Shown here: positions 45,301 through 56,446 of the stretch, one piece after another
Layout: the number at the start of each line of letters is the position of its first letter
How positions within the stretch are numbered: the first letter of the stretch is position 1
Assembly: GCA_027625915.1 (NCBI GenBank)
Contig: JANTQA010000075.1
Coordinates: 2,914,001-2,978,000 of the forward strand
Length of the DNA stretch: 64,000 bases
Reading direction: 5' to 3'
From: Anaeramoeba flamelloides
Taxonomy: Eukaryota > Metamonada > Anaeramoebidae
Notes under the pieces: generated by a model
What the model saw: only the letters and a program-made list of their open reading frames with translations
What the model was told of the DNA's origin: nothing
Database searches by the model: none
Made by a program: the position numbers and the translations under genes

Positions 45301-48300
45301 GATTATGAATTGCATTTTCTTCCCCTGTGTTTTGATCCCAATATTTGATTGTATAAAGATCAATTTTTGACCCATTGTCTTTTGGTTTTTTCCATTCAAG
45401 TAATAATGAATCTCTTTCAATTTTCTCACAAGTTATGTTTTCTATTGGTTCTGGTACATCAGAAAGAGTTTTGATATTTCTTGTGTCACTTACTTTACTG
45501 AATCCATTGGCGTTGTGTGACCTTACAGATACTTGGAATTCTTGATTTGGTTTTAATCCAGAATATAAAATTTTTGGTTCGGTTACTTTGATAATTTCTT
45601 CTTCAAATTGCTTTTCTTCGCTTTCGTCTTTTTCCTTTTTCTCTTTTTTTTCTTTTTCTTTTTCTTTTTCTTTTTCTTTTTCTTTTTCTTTTTCTTTTTC
45701 TTTTTCTTTTTCTTTTTCTTTTTCTTTTTCTTTTTCTTTTTCTTTTTCTTTTTCTTTTTCTTTTTCTTCTTCCATTTCTTCTTTTTCTTCTTCAATTTCT
45801 CCAATTTCTTCGTCCATTTCTTCTTTTTCTTTTTTTTTGATTTTTTTGATTTTTACTTCATAATAATCAATTGGTAAACCTTGATCATTTGGAGCATCCC
45901 ATTCAATTAAAAAATAATCATTTTCTTCTTTAATATTTGAAAATTTTTGAATTGTTTTTGGTTTATCATTTGAAGTGCTAAATTCAAAATTTTTGGATTT
46001 GTTACTAAATCCATTTCCATTGTGTGCTTGGATATTTAGGAAATATTTGGTATTTGGTTTTAATTTTGTTATTTTAATTTGAAATTTTTCAGATTTAATA
46101 ATTTTCAAAAGGTGTTCAGTTTTTGTTTCAGAATCTGAACTTGAACTTGAACTTGAACTTGATTTGTTTTTCTTTTTTTTCTTTTTGTCTTGGTCTTTTT
46201 TTTTGTCTTTGTTTTTTTTTTTAGTTTTTTTTTTAATTTTAACTTGATTATTAAATAATTCTAAGGGTGCATATTCCACTTGGAAATAATCAATTGGTGA
46301 TTTTTCAATATTTTGTTTTTCCCATTTTAATTCAATTGATTTGGAAGAAATTTCTAAAATTTCAATATTTTGTATTGGTTGGGGAGTTGATTGTGTAGTG
46401 CCAAAAGAAATCATTTCTGATTCGTTGCTGAATCCATTTTCATTATGTGACTTAATTATTAAATTGTATTTGGTATTTGATTTTAATTCTTCAATAAGTA
46501 TTTCATTTTTATCAGATTTGATAATAACTGGGTTTGTGATATTAGATGATTCAGAATTGGAAATAGATTGTAATTGATTATTATTTGGTTCTATTGCATT
46601 ATATTCAATTTGATAAAAGTCAATTATTGATCCATTATTTGTTGGTTCATCCCATTCTAAAAAAATGGATGTTGGTGTTATTTTTCCAATTTTGATATCT
46701 TGTATTAAATTGGGTATATTTGTTAAAGAATCAAATGTTATGGGTAATGATTCGATTGATAGTCCTTCAGCGTTTTGTGATTGGATCGTTATTGAATGTT
46801 TGCTATTCGGTTTGATGATTAGTAAGGTATATTCTGTTTCTTGTGATTTGATGACTCTTAAATCACTAATGGTGTTTTCTTGGTTATTATTTTGATTTTC
46901 TTCAATTAAACAATAATTTATTTGATAAAATTCAATTTCAGTTCCATTTTTATTGGGCTGTTCCCATTTTATAAAAATGTTATCCTTTTCTAATTGTTCA
47001 ATTTTGATATTTTCAATTTGTGAAGGTACAGAGTTAGATAAGGTTTTGAATTGAACTATTTTATCATTTTTTACTGAATCCATTTTGATTTCTTGTAGAT
47101 ATTTTAAAAAAATATTCGGTATTTGGTTGTAAATTTCCAATCAAATATTCTGGTTTATCAGTCTCAAGATTATGAATTGCATTTTCTTCTCCTGTGTTTT
47201 GATCCCAACATTTGATTGTATAAAGATCAATTTTTGACCCATTGTCTTTTGGTTTTTTCCATTCAAGTAATAACGAATCTCTTTCAATTTTCTCACAAGT
47301 TATGTTTTCTATTGGTTCTGGTACATCAGAAAGAGTTTTGATATTTCTTGTGTCACTTACTTTACTGAATCCTTTTGTGTTGTGTGCCCTTACAGATACT
47401 TGGAATTCTTGATTTGGTTTTAATCCAGAATGTAAAATTTTTGGTTCGGTTACTTTAATAATTTCTTCTTCAAATTGCTTTTCTTCACCTTCAGTCTTTT
47501 TTTCCTTTTTCTCTTTTTTTTCTTTTTCTTTTTTTTCTTCCATTTCTTCTTCTTCTTCTTCTTTTTTGTTTTTTTTGATTTTTACTTCATAATAATCAAT
47601 TGGTGAACCTTGATCATTTGGAACATCCCATACTAATAAAAAAGCTGTTGGTTGTGTTTTTCGAACTCTAATTCCTTCAATTTGCATGGGGGTGCTGCTC
47701 CTTGTCTTAAAGATATGAGGTTCGGATACTTTACTCCAGCCATTCCTATTGTGAGAAGATATTTGTACAGCATATTCTCTGAATGGTAATAAACGTTTAA
47801 CTATTCGTTTTGTTTTTTGAGTTTCCAATGTTCTAATTTTTTGAGATCCAGATTCCTGGATTGTAATTTTATATTTATCAACTTGATCACCATTATTTTC
47901 TGGTATCTCCCAAAAAAATGACATTTGCTTTGACTGTATTTTGGATGGTTGTATTCTTACAATGGCGCTTGGGACAGTGCTTGGTGTATGGATACGATAG
48001 TCGTCGGATTTTGGACTAATTCCAAATTTATTGTTTGCAAATAAGTTAATAATATATTCGGTATTTGGTCTTAAATTTTCGACTTTTAATTGTGTTTCGT
48101 TTGTTTCTAATTCTATTACATTTTGTGCTCCTTTTCCATTGTCATCGTCGTTATCATTATTCTTATTCTTGTTCTTGTTTACGTTCTCGTTCTTCTTAAT
48201 TGTCGCTTGGACGATGACCTTATAATTTTCGATTTTTGATCCGTTCATTTTTGCTTCATCCCAAGAGATATTACAATTAAATGGCTCAATTTCTTTACAG

Positions 48301-49492
48301 ACCACATTTTCAACCTTCCCAGGTGATGATCCAATTGTGCTAATTGTGAAATTTGAAGATTCGTTTGGTTGTGCTATACGTGGCTTGACATAATGTGTTA
48401 TGATTTTGATATCATATTTTTCGTTTGGTTCTAAATTTGGGATCGAAACAGAATTTGGATCAGTTGTTTTGTACTCTAGAATTGGCTTTTCTTTTTTTTT
48501 TTCACTTTCATTTTTGCGGTCACTTTTTTCCATATTTGGAATTCCCTTTGGAAAAACCTGAATAATATAATGATCCACATTTTTTTTTTGTTTTTCATCA
48601 ATGTCCCATGAGATGTTTACAGAATTCAATTGCTGATCTCTAATATTAACATTTTTGACCTCAATTGGTTGAATTAATTCTTCATGATCAGAACTAGTAC
48701 CAATTAAATTTTCATTTGAGGATTCATTTGAAAAGATTTTCCCTGAATTGTCTTCATTTTGGATGTTCTCAATCTTCACTTCCTCTTCCTCTACCTCTAC
48801 CTGATCCTCTTCCTCTTCCTCTTCCTCTTCCTCTCCCTCTTCGTCTTCTTCTTCTTCTTCTTCTTTTTCTTCTTCTTCCTCTTTCTCTTCTTCAAAGAAT
48901 TTGTTGTTATCAATTTCAAGATCACTTGAAGATTTCTCGCTATCTGATTCACTTTCTGCTTCAGATGACAATAACCTTCTTTTTTCGTCGATAATCTTTG
49001 TCTTCTTCTTTCTACAACAGCAAACCAATACAAGGATGATGATTATTATAATTACAGGAATTCCTACACCTAAGATAATCTCTGCAGTTTTTTTATTCAT
49101 GCCCATCAATTTTTGACTGGGTGAGGCACTTGGTGAGGCACTTGGTTTGGGGCTGGGGCTGGGGCTTGGCGAGGGGCTTGTGGTTGCAGATCGGTATTGA
49201 ACTAAATTGTTTTGTGGTTCTGCCTCCTTTTCTATTGGATTGGATTCGAATTGTTTTTGTTTTTTATTGGTGTTGTTTGGGATATTTTTCAGTTGTCAAG
49301 ATTTTTCAAAAAAAACAGTGAAGGGTGAAAATTAGAAACAATTGTTTGTTTTTTTTCAAGATAAGAAAGTTTGATTTTAATTCAGTACTATAGCGAAGCC
49401 TTCTCAATTAAAAATAAAAAGAAAATTGACTTACCATAAGAAGGGAAGAGTAAAATACAACAAATAATAAACAAAAGAATACTGCTTTTCAT
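42326..49492 (-). CDS. Giant signal-peptide/TM protein with 17 FN3 domains, GAR domain and RG tail
   Basis: Exon 1 (49492-49435) is a signal peptide (MKSSILLFIICCILLFP); a GTAAGT donor and a phase-matched acceptor at 49232 lead into exon 2 (49231-42326). The ectodomain is only about 45 residues (S/P/A repeats). A TM helix follows (ILGVGIPVIIIIIILVLV, CCC, RKKK stop-transfer), then an acidic E-rich stretch, then 17 FN3 domains counted by their (D/P)-x-P-x-x-I...W-D-x-P...N-x-x-G-x-S pattern, interrupted by KE-, S- and KEKEK-rich inserts. The C-terminus has NPVVRVGGGYMKFREYARKY, a GAS2-related (GAR) microtubule-binding-type motif, and an RGRG tail. Topology puts FN3 and GAR in the cytosol. One extra base in an A6 run (47067-47072) splits the frame; the internal duplicate has A5. 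Corrected length is about 2,320 residues. I know no named orthologue. Confidence 0.8.
43975..47610 (-). repeat. Near-identical tandem duplication of a five-FN3 module
   Basis: Sequence at about 45895-47610 recurs at about 43975-45895. The offset is 1,866 bp over most of its length and 1,908 bp beyond the Ser repeat, because the downstream copy encodes 23 rather than 9 consecutive Ser. Both break points fall in a W-D-x-PNDQG-x-PI stretch of an FN3 domain, where unequal exchange could occur. Long runs differ by only a few bases, so the duplication is young. Confidence 0.9.
45640..45770 (-). repeat. KE-encoding hexanucleotide microsatellite
   Basis: TTTTTC repeated over about 110 bp, read on the minus strand as GAAAAA, giving a long Lys-Glu alternation inside an FN3 insert. 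The equivalent place in the other module (47510-47560) is short and irregular, so the tract expanded after duplication. Confidence 0.9.
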
Positions 49493-52400
49493 GGTTGAAA
49501 AAAAATGACTTTTTCTTGTTTGATCTTCAATTTTGTTGGTAGAATTCCAGTGAAACAAAACACTGAGACCCTTTTCACTATAAAACAAATTTATGTTTTT
49601 TTTATTTTTGGAAGGGAATCATTTTGAGAAAAATTCAAAACCTTTAATTAAAAAGAAAGAGGACACACACTCTGGCTTTACATTCTATTTTATGATTAGT
49701 AATTGGATCAGACTAAAATAATTTTAATCAAACTCTGGATCTATTTTTTCAAAGATAAATAAAATTAAAGTAACAGAAATATTGAGGAAATAAAAAATTC
49801 ATGTTGTTAATACACTTAACAGTCTGTTGTTGAGGTGAAGATTTTTGAAACTGTAAAAGGAAGATTTTGAAGAATTTCCACTATTTGGGATAAAGTGAAT
49901 TCTTGTCTTTGTGTTGTAGGAATTATATAAGCCAAAGAATGACAAATTTTGGATTTTGTTGTCTCAATAATACTCTGTCTAAATATTCTAAACTTGAAGA
50001 TTAAGTTTGCTACAAAAGTTATTTTCTGAGTAGTTAAAAAAGTAAATTGTTCAAAGACATTTTGAATAAGAGAGGGTAAGATAGATAATTTAAAATTCTT
50101 CAAGGTGAGTACAATAATTCATGAAATATTTTTCACTAATTACATAGACACAACACAATTTGGAAAAATAAGAGAAACAAGGAAAAAAGTCAACACAATT
50201 TTGAATTGGTAACCTTGACTGGAAATGAAAAATAAGATCAATTAATAGAAGAAAAAATCAAAGAATAAAGACAAAAAAGAATGGTTCAACACCAAATAGG
50301 GTGTTTGGAAACTAACAGTTGGTATGGGATTTAATTTGAGATTTATCTTGATTTTAAAAATATTATTGAAAAAAATGACTTACTTGTATTTGAATTACAA
50401 ATGGGAAAATTTTTCGCTTGGTTTACAATTTCGTTTTGTAACAAAGCCTCCAATTTACAACCTACTTCTTTGGGAAACTCTGTTTGTAAATGAAATTGAT
50501 TATGAAAAGAAAATATTTTCCTATTTATAATTCAAATGCCAGTATTTTGAGATCTCTAAAATCTTATCAGAGTATTTTATTAATCAAGTAGCTATAAATT
50601 GTTTTTTACTGATAATAATGTAATAGGTAATATTTGTAAAAAGTTAATATGTTACTTCTTTTAATTGGTTGTATAGTGGTTTTCAGTATCTAACCGATTT
50701 TTTTTTACTTTAGCCTGACTGAAAGTTAATAGATATTCAAAAAAGATTGGTTAAATGAAGGAATAAAAGAAAAAAAAAGTAGGACGAGAAAAACATATAA
50801 AGAAATAAAGTACTTTAAATAAATTTAAAATTAGAATTAAGAAGATGTTGTTAGATTAAAGTATAATTTTTTGAACAAAAATATGAGAAAAAAGATCATT
50901 TTTCACTCAAGGGTCAAATCATAAACGAGAAAAATAATTAAGGGAAATTGTAAAAAATATTTTGTACTTATTATGGTATCAAATATCAATTAAGAACCAC
51001 CATGATGTGCTATTGGTCTCGAAAAAATCAACAATTAATCAAAGAGGGCTTTTTTAGAAAAAAGAATCAAAGTACAAAACACAATCTCCAAATTAGAAGT
51101 GGTTAGGATATATAATTTTGAAATCAAATGTTTCTGTTTGGAAGTGTCGCTCTTTAGTAGTTTTTGAAATCCCGAAGATTTTTATATGTTTTTTTTTAAT
51201 TTCTCAAAGGAGTTATTATTATTTCAAGAAATATTACAATATCCTTACTTTGGCTAATTTGGAGGGTTTTAAAATAACAATAATATCTGATTAAATTGAA
51301 TTAAATTAATTTTATGTTGAAATAAAACAATTTATTTTAAATTGAAGATAATTCAACCCTTTGGAAATTTAGAAATAATAAACATATAATTATTTTTTTT
51401 AAAATATAGAATATTTTGAAATTGAGAATCTTCTTGTGAACTTTTTTTTTTGAATTTATTTTTTTGATAATGAGATCCGGAGATTTTATTTTATGTTATT
51501 TCAATTTTTTAATTATTGAAAATTCTTTTAAACTATTTTTTTATAAGTAAATTTATATTTGTTAAAATTTCTAACTTTTTTTTTGTTTATTTAATTTTTT
51601 TGTAGTGAGGATCGATAATTTTTTTTTTTTTTAATTGTATTTATCCAATCAAAATAAGCACAATATCACAATATCCACCCCAGTCTATATTTAAATATTT
51701 AAAGAAATAGTCTGAACCCATTGAAAAAAATGTAGGGTTAGAATAATTGAATAAGAAAAATAACAATACCTTATCTCTGTTCGTATGTGGATATGATATT
51801 TGACAGAATTAGCTAACTCTTGTTAAATCCGATGTTAATTCTAATTGGAATTTGGGGTCTAAAGATTTGCTTAGAAGTGCCTAGCTTTTTTAAAAGTCGT
51901 ACGAATTGGGTAAAAAAGAGCAACGATATCAATTCTTTTTAATTCTAAAAAAGCTAAAAATTGTTTTTTTTTTTTCAATTGTCAGCTTTTTTCTCAAATT
52001 GATTGCTCTTTCACATGAAAAAAAAATCTCTCAGTTTTGATTTTTGGCATTGAATGGGTTTTAAATATAAATTTGTTTGGTAAATACCAATCCTTTTGTT
52101 GAAAAATGATTTTTTTTTAAAAAATGGAAAGATTGGTATTTAATAAATGATTTTTTGATTAAAATTATTATTAGTCTATTAAGATAATCATGTATTATAT
52201 TTACTATAACCTAACTGTGTGTTTATCCATGAAACTCTTTATTTATTGTTAAAATAGTAAAAACTCAATTTTTTCAACATTCCATATTTATTCTTTTATA
52301 ACAGAAAAAATCAGAAATTAAAATCTCAATTTCAGGATTTGATAGGATACTTTTTTTTTAATACTAATTTTTGGTATGGACTTTTTCTTTGAATGATCAA

Positions 52401-53070
52401 TCATTACAAATTTGAAGAAAAAATCAACTATTCTAGAAGATCTCCAAAATCACTCTAAAGATCTGTAAAATAATCAAGGAGATTTGAATTCTTTTTTGTT
52501 TGATTTGATTGAAGATAATAAAATGAATTATTTTTTAAAGTTAATTAGTTTCTTCTTTTTATTGGTAGTAACCTTTTCTTTTTTGTTTGGTTTAATCGTT
52601 ACCAATTAAAAATTTGTTGAACTTTTTTTCCTGAATAATTAAATTAAAAAAATTATCAAAACTCAAACAGGTGAACTTTTAAGTTCTCACCATTTAGTAA
52701 ATAAAAAAAAAATCAAAAAATAAATAAAAAAAATTAAATGTTTCGGAAAAGTTGACTGATAGTTTTATTGAACTGAAATTAGCAAAAAAAAAAAGAGTCA
52801 AATTAAGAAAAAAATAATAAATAAATTAATTAAGAGATAATATTTCTTTTTAGATAAAATTGTGAAGAAATAGAGAGGGGGGGGGGGGGAGAAAAGAAAA
52901 AAAAAGAAACATTAAACAGATAAATAATAATTGTATCACTAATAAAATAAAAAAACCAATAGAATAGAATTACAAAAACCAAAAAGTTAATAAACCATTG
53001 TTTGGTTTTGTAAAAGAGAAACAAAAAGAAAAAAGAAAAAAGAAAAAAAATATAAAATGTAAAAGGCAAT
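49493..53070. other. Intergenic stretch between the FN3 and C2 genes
   Basis: A minus-strand frame at 49816-50103 has more balanced composition (SLAYIIPTTQRQEFTLSQIV) and could be an exon, but lacks an ATG and a clear acceptor. 50324-50530 resembles 25390-25520 (TACTTCTTTG...AATGAAATTG). A foldback with a GTGCCTAG edge lies at about 51880-51975. A G13 run is at 52877-52889. Otherwise AT-rich. Confidence 0.4.
49816..50103 (-). CDS. Unidentified possible exon
   Basis: 95 codons open, with no ATG start; the frame opens after an in-frame TGA. Contains VFEQFTFLTTQKITFVANLI and TTQRQEFTLSQIVEILQNLP, ending FTSTTDC then TAA. It is compositionally better than neighbouring random frames. I recognise no family. 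Confidence 0.25.
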   Translation of the reverse strand: MKNFKLSILPSLIQNVFEQFTFLTTQKITFVANLIFKFRIFRQSIIETTKSKICHSLAYIIPTTQRQEFTLSQIVEILQNLPFTVSKIFTSTTDC

Positions 53071-54518
53071 TTAAGAGCTGCTTGATGATTTCCATTTATA
53101 TTTTTTTTTCATTTTCTTTTTTTGTTTTTTAGTCATTCCACCACTAAATCCACCGACATTCATACCGAATGTGCCCATGCGGCCTTGATTCATACCCATT
53201 CCCATTCCCATTCCCATACCACCTTGGTTCATGCCCATGCCCATTTGGTTTTGGTTCATGCCCATGCCTCCTTGGTTCATGCCCATTCCAAAGGCACCCA
53301 TTCCCATTCCCATGTTGCCCATTTGTTTCATGCCCATGCCCATTCCCATTCCCATGCCTCCTTGGTTCATGCCCATGCCCATGCCCATTTGGTTTTGGTT
53401 CATTTGGTTCATGTTGTTCATGTTCATTTGGTTCATTTGTTGCATTTTGTTCATGTTCATTTGATTCATTTGTTGCATTTGGTTCATTTGGTTCTGTTGC
53501 ATCTGTTGCATCTGTTGCATTTGGTTCATCTGGTTCTGGTTCTGTTGGTTCATGTTCTGTTGGTTCATGTTCTGTTGGTTCATGTTCATTTGGTTTTGGC
53601 CCATTTGGTTTTGTTGTCTCATTTGGCCCATTTGTCCCATTTGGTTGTTTTGTCTCATTTGGCCCATTTTCATTTGGGTGTTTTGTCCTTGTTGTCCCAT
53701 TTGTGTGTTTTGTCTCATTTGGCCCATTTTCATTTGGGTGTTCTGTGTTTGTTGCGTTTGTTGCGTTTGTTGCGTTTGTTGAGTTTGTTGTGTTTGAGAT
53801 GCTTTGAATGGGGTAGATCTAATTGTTTTTTATTTTTTCAGAAATTAATTGAATAAAAAATTTTGTCGTTGTGTTTTGTTTTGTTTTTTCAGAAAGAGAA
53901 AAATATTTAAGTAACAACAAAAGAATTTCCAGAGAAAAAAGAGATTGAAAAAAAAAAAAAAAAAAGTTTAATTATTACGGTGGGCAATAATGTAAAATGA
54001 CGTGAAGTTTTCCTTTTTCTTTTGATCCTCGTTTTTTACCTTCACATTGTTTCCATTCATCATGTGGTTCGTTATCTAATAATGAGCTAATTGGGACTCG
54101 TACAAAAGCAAGAAGATCATGGCTTCCAACTCGATCCCAATCAGAAATGGCAATAATTAAAGTGTCGCGATTACTATTAAAATTGAGTTTAATTATTTGG
54201 TGGGGAAACGAATACAAAAGAATACAAAAGAAGAGAAGAGAAGAGAAGAGAAACGAAATAAATATTAAAAAAAAAAGGAAGAGTGATTCCTAAAGGTATT
54301 TTAGGGGAAAAAAATTATGTTGGTACTTACGCATCTTTAACATCAAGAGTGTAGGTTTCATTCCAAACAGGATCTAAAGTTTTTTTTTGTACCTTTGTCT
54401 TGTGAAATGGTTTTGTTCCATTGACTGAAACAGAGCAATAAGGATCAGATTTTCCACCAATATCAGCAGCTTTTAATCCTTTGGCTTCAATAATTTTGAC
54501 GTGAAGTTTGGTTGTCAT
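53071..54518 (-). CDS. C2-domain protein with Met/Gln/Asn/Gly-rich C-terminus (3 exons)
   Basis: Exons 54518-54331, 54173-53979 and 53818-53071, with GTAAGT and GTAATA donors and TAG acceptors. Both joins keep phase and give 376 residues. Residues 1-125 are one C2 domain: KLHVKIIEAKGLKAADIGGK, SDPYCSVSV, LDPVWNETYTLDVKD, DWDRVGSHDLL and LHVILHYCP. The Asp positions of all three calcium-binding loops are present, so Ca2+-dependent membrane binding is likely (family knowledge). The rest is low complexity: QTQ repeats, MNQ/MQQ repeats, then GMGMNQGG repeats, ending KKQKKKMKKKYKWKSSSSS. If exon 2 were not spliced at 53978 it would stop at once, giving a C2-only protein of about 127 residues; alternative splicing is possible. 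Confidence 0.82.
53125..53815 (-). repeat. Coding minisatellite: MNQ, MQQ, QTQ and GMGMNQGG repeats
   Basis: Tandem short repeats (CATTTG, GTTGCGTTT and CATGCCCATTCC-type on the plus strand) encode nearly the whole third exon. Long antisense open frames here are by-products of the repeat. Confidence 0.85.
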
Positions 54519-55980
54519 TTAGAAAAAAATGAAAAAAGTTTTGGTGAATATTCAGCAGAAATTAAAATTGAAGACTGAAGATTAAGACTAATTGGTATTC
54601 AACAAAAAATGACTCAGACACCAAATAAAAAAAGTTTCGATAAAGGACACTAGTTTTATGATCATTTTGAATCAAAAGAAGTAATATTCTTTTTTTAATG
54701 AATACCAAAAATCGAGAAATTTTGAATGAAAAGAGTGTCTCAACTATTTGTTGATAATAAGGAGAAAATATATTTTTCACCAACTCAACAAGTTTCTTAT
54801 GTTTTTTTTCTATTTTTTTTATAAATCTTTTGGATTATTAGTCTTCAACACAGATGAATTAGATTCAGAAAAAACCTTCTGATCCAGGATCTTCTTTCTC
54901 AAATATCAACAAGAAAATTTTTATTTAAGTAATCTTTTTTTTCCGAATTCAAAATTCTTTTCTGAAAAGTCAAGAGCATTCATTACATTCCATTTAAAAT
55001 CCCAAAATTATAAATTTCTCCGGAACACTAATGCCTGTTATAGATCTTAAATATCCACCAAATAAAAAATTAGAGTTTGGAAAAACAACAAAAGTTAGTT
55101 AGATTTTTTATTATTTCAGGAAGAGATCTTTGTTTTTTAAGATTATGGTTCCTTCAGTTTCCAATTGATTTTAAAGTTTTTCATTTATAATATGAACTTT
55201 TCAGTTCAACTTTACCCTTACTTTGTTGAAGTACGACTTTCAAATAAAATTTCTGGAAAACTGGGTAATTTTTGTAAAGATGAGAATTTTTAAAAAAAAA
55301 TACTACTTTCGAAAAAATATTTTGGAAGAGAACTTGTATGATTCACAAACAACCTCTGTGAAAACAGCACTGTTTTTATAATTTCTTGAAATCAAGATCT
55401 GAAATTGCTAAACGAAGACAATAAAAATTGGATCAAAAGAGATTTGAAAAAGTACAAAAAATTTTTTTTTAGTTTTCTTATTTTGAATTTTGATATTTTA
55501 TGAGAGCCAATTTTATTCTTAAAAACTCACAGACATACTTACTCTTTGGAAAGTTTAATTCTTTCGTCACAAACTTGTGAAAATCTAAAAAAACAATAAT
55601 ACTAGGTTAGGTAGGTTAGGGGAGTAAGTGCATTTTACTAATTTGGATTGCAAGAGATTCTGAGAAAGTGATTGATTAAAATCGTTTCTTTACCAAAACA
55701 CAACAATATTTGACTAAATAGAAGAGTTGTATATACCCTGGTATCATATATATTTGTTACTAATTAAAAAAATCTAGAATCAAAAGAATAAAAAAATTGA
55801 ACATTAAAAAAAAAATTATGATTATAGATTTCTTTATTGATCTTATTTGTAATATTTGAAATAACTACTTCTTTACTGCTTTTTGTTTTTAATTTTCATT
55901 CTATTTGGTTAAATTTTTTTGGTAAAATTTTTGAGAAACAAAGTACTTTTTATTTGGAAAGAATTTCTAAAAAAGATTTT
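54519..55980. other. Intergenic, no gene seen
   Basis: AT-rich. A TTAGGTAGGTTAGGGGAGTA sequence at about 55607 carries the GGGAGTAA motif shared with other dispersed repeats in the window. No supported frame. Confidence 0.4.
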
Positions 55981-55986
55981 TAGTAA

Positions 55987-56446
55987 CTGTTGAGAGAAAA
56001 ATATTGGATCGAGAAAATATAGTTGGACAGCAATTTTAATTGTGAACATTACTGAAAATGATTTTTAATTTCAATCGTTTGTGAAATAACTAAAGGAAAT
56101 AACAATAATATACTTATTAGAATAACCACTAATGTAATTCTACCTTTTCAAAACCTTATCTCTTATAATCTAAAGCAAGTTTAAAAATATCCATTTTCAG
56201 AATTAATAGTAAACTTTACTAAAACTTGGATTTTTGTTAAAATAGCATGATCTACTTTACTTGTCAACCATTAAATAGAGTATTCTACACACGCCACAAG
56301 ATTAATGAACTTTCAACACAGTTAGACCTGGATTTATATAAAATTCACCTAGTTATCAATAGGATTTGATTTTCAATTTTACTAATGTTCCCAATTAAAA
56401 ATGCTGTCAAACCATTTTTCTGTGTCCAACATTTTTCTCTCAACAG
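55987..56446. mobile_element. 460-bp MITE with CTGTTGAGAG ends and TAA flanks
   Basis: Left CTGTTGAGAGAAAAATATTG and right CATTTTTCTCTCAACAG are inverted; similarity continues inward over about 70 bp (ACAGCATTTTTAATTG, GGAACATT). TAA occurs on both sides (55984-55986, 56447-56449), fitting a 3-bp TWA duplication of the PIF/Harbinger kind. Non-coding. Confidence 0.7.

Noticed and set aside
45583-45877. Poly-Lys (minus) and poly-Phe/Ser (plus) open frames
   Set aside because: They are other-frame readings of the TTTTTC microsatellite that encodes the KE run of the FN3 protein.
47060-47140. Two separate adjacent genes (681 and 1,604 codons) in the FN3 region
   Set aside because: The split falls inside an FN3 domain at a T6 tract that is T5 in the near-identical duplicate, so one gene is far more likely.
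42906-48994. Plus-strand frames opposite the FN3 gene
   Set aside because: Shadows of the minus-strand coding sequence; identical pairs only mirror the internal duplication.
53122-53856. Long plus-strand frames rich in His, Val, Cys, Pro and Phe
   Set aside because: Antisense by-products of the MNQ/GMGMNQGG coding repeat; the minus strand has a C2 domain and consistent splice sites.
54562-54783. 73-codon minus-strand frame upstream of the C2 gene
   Set aside because: No motif, AT-driven composition, no splice continuity with the C2 start codon.
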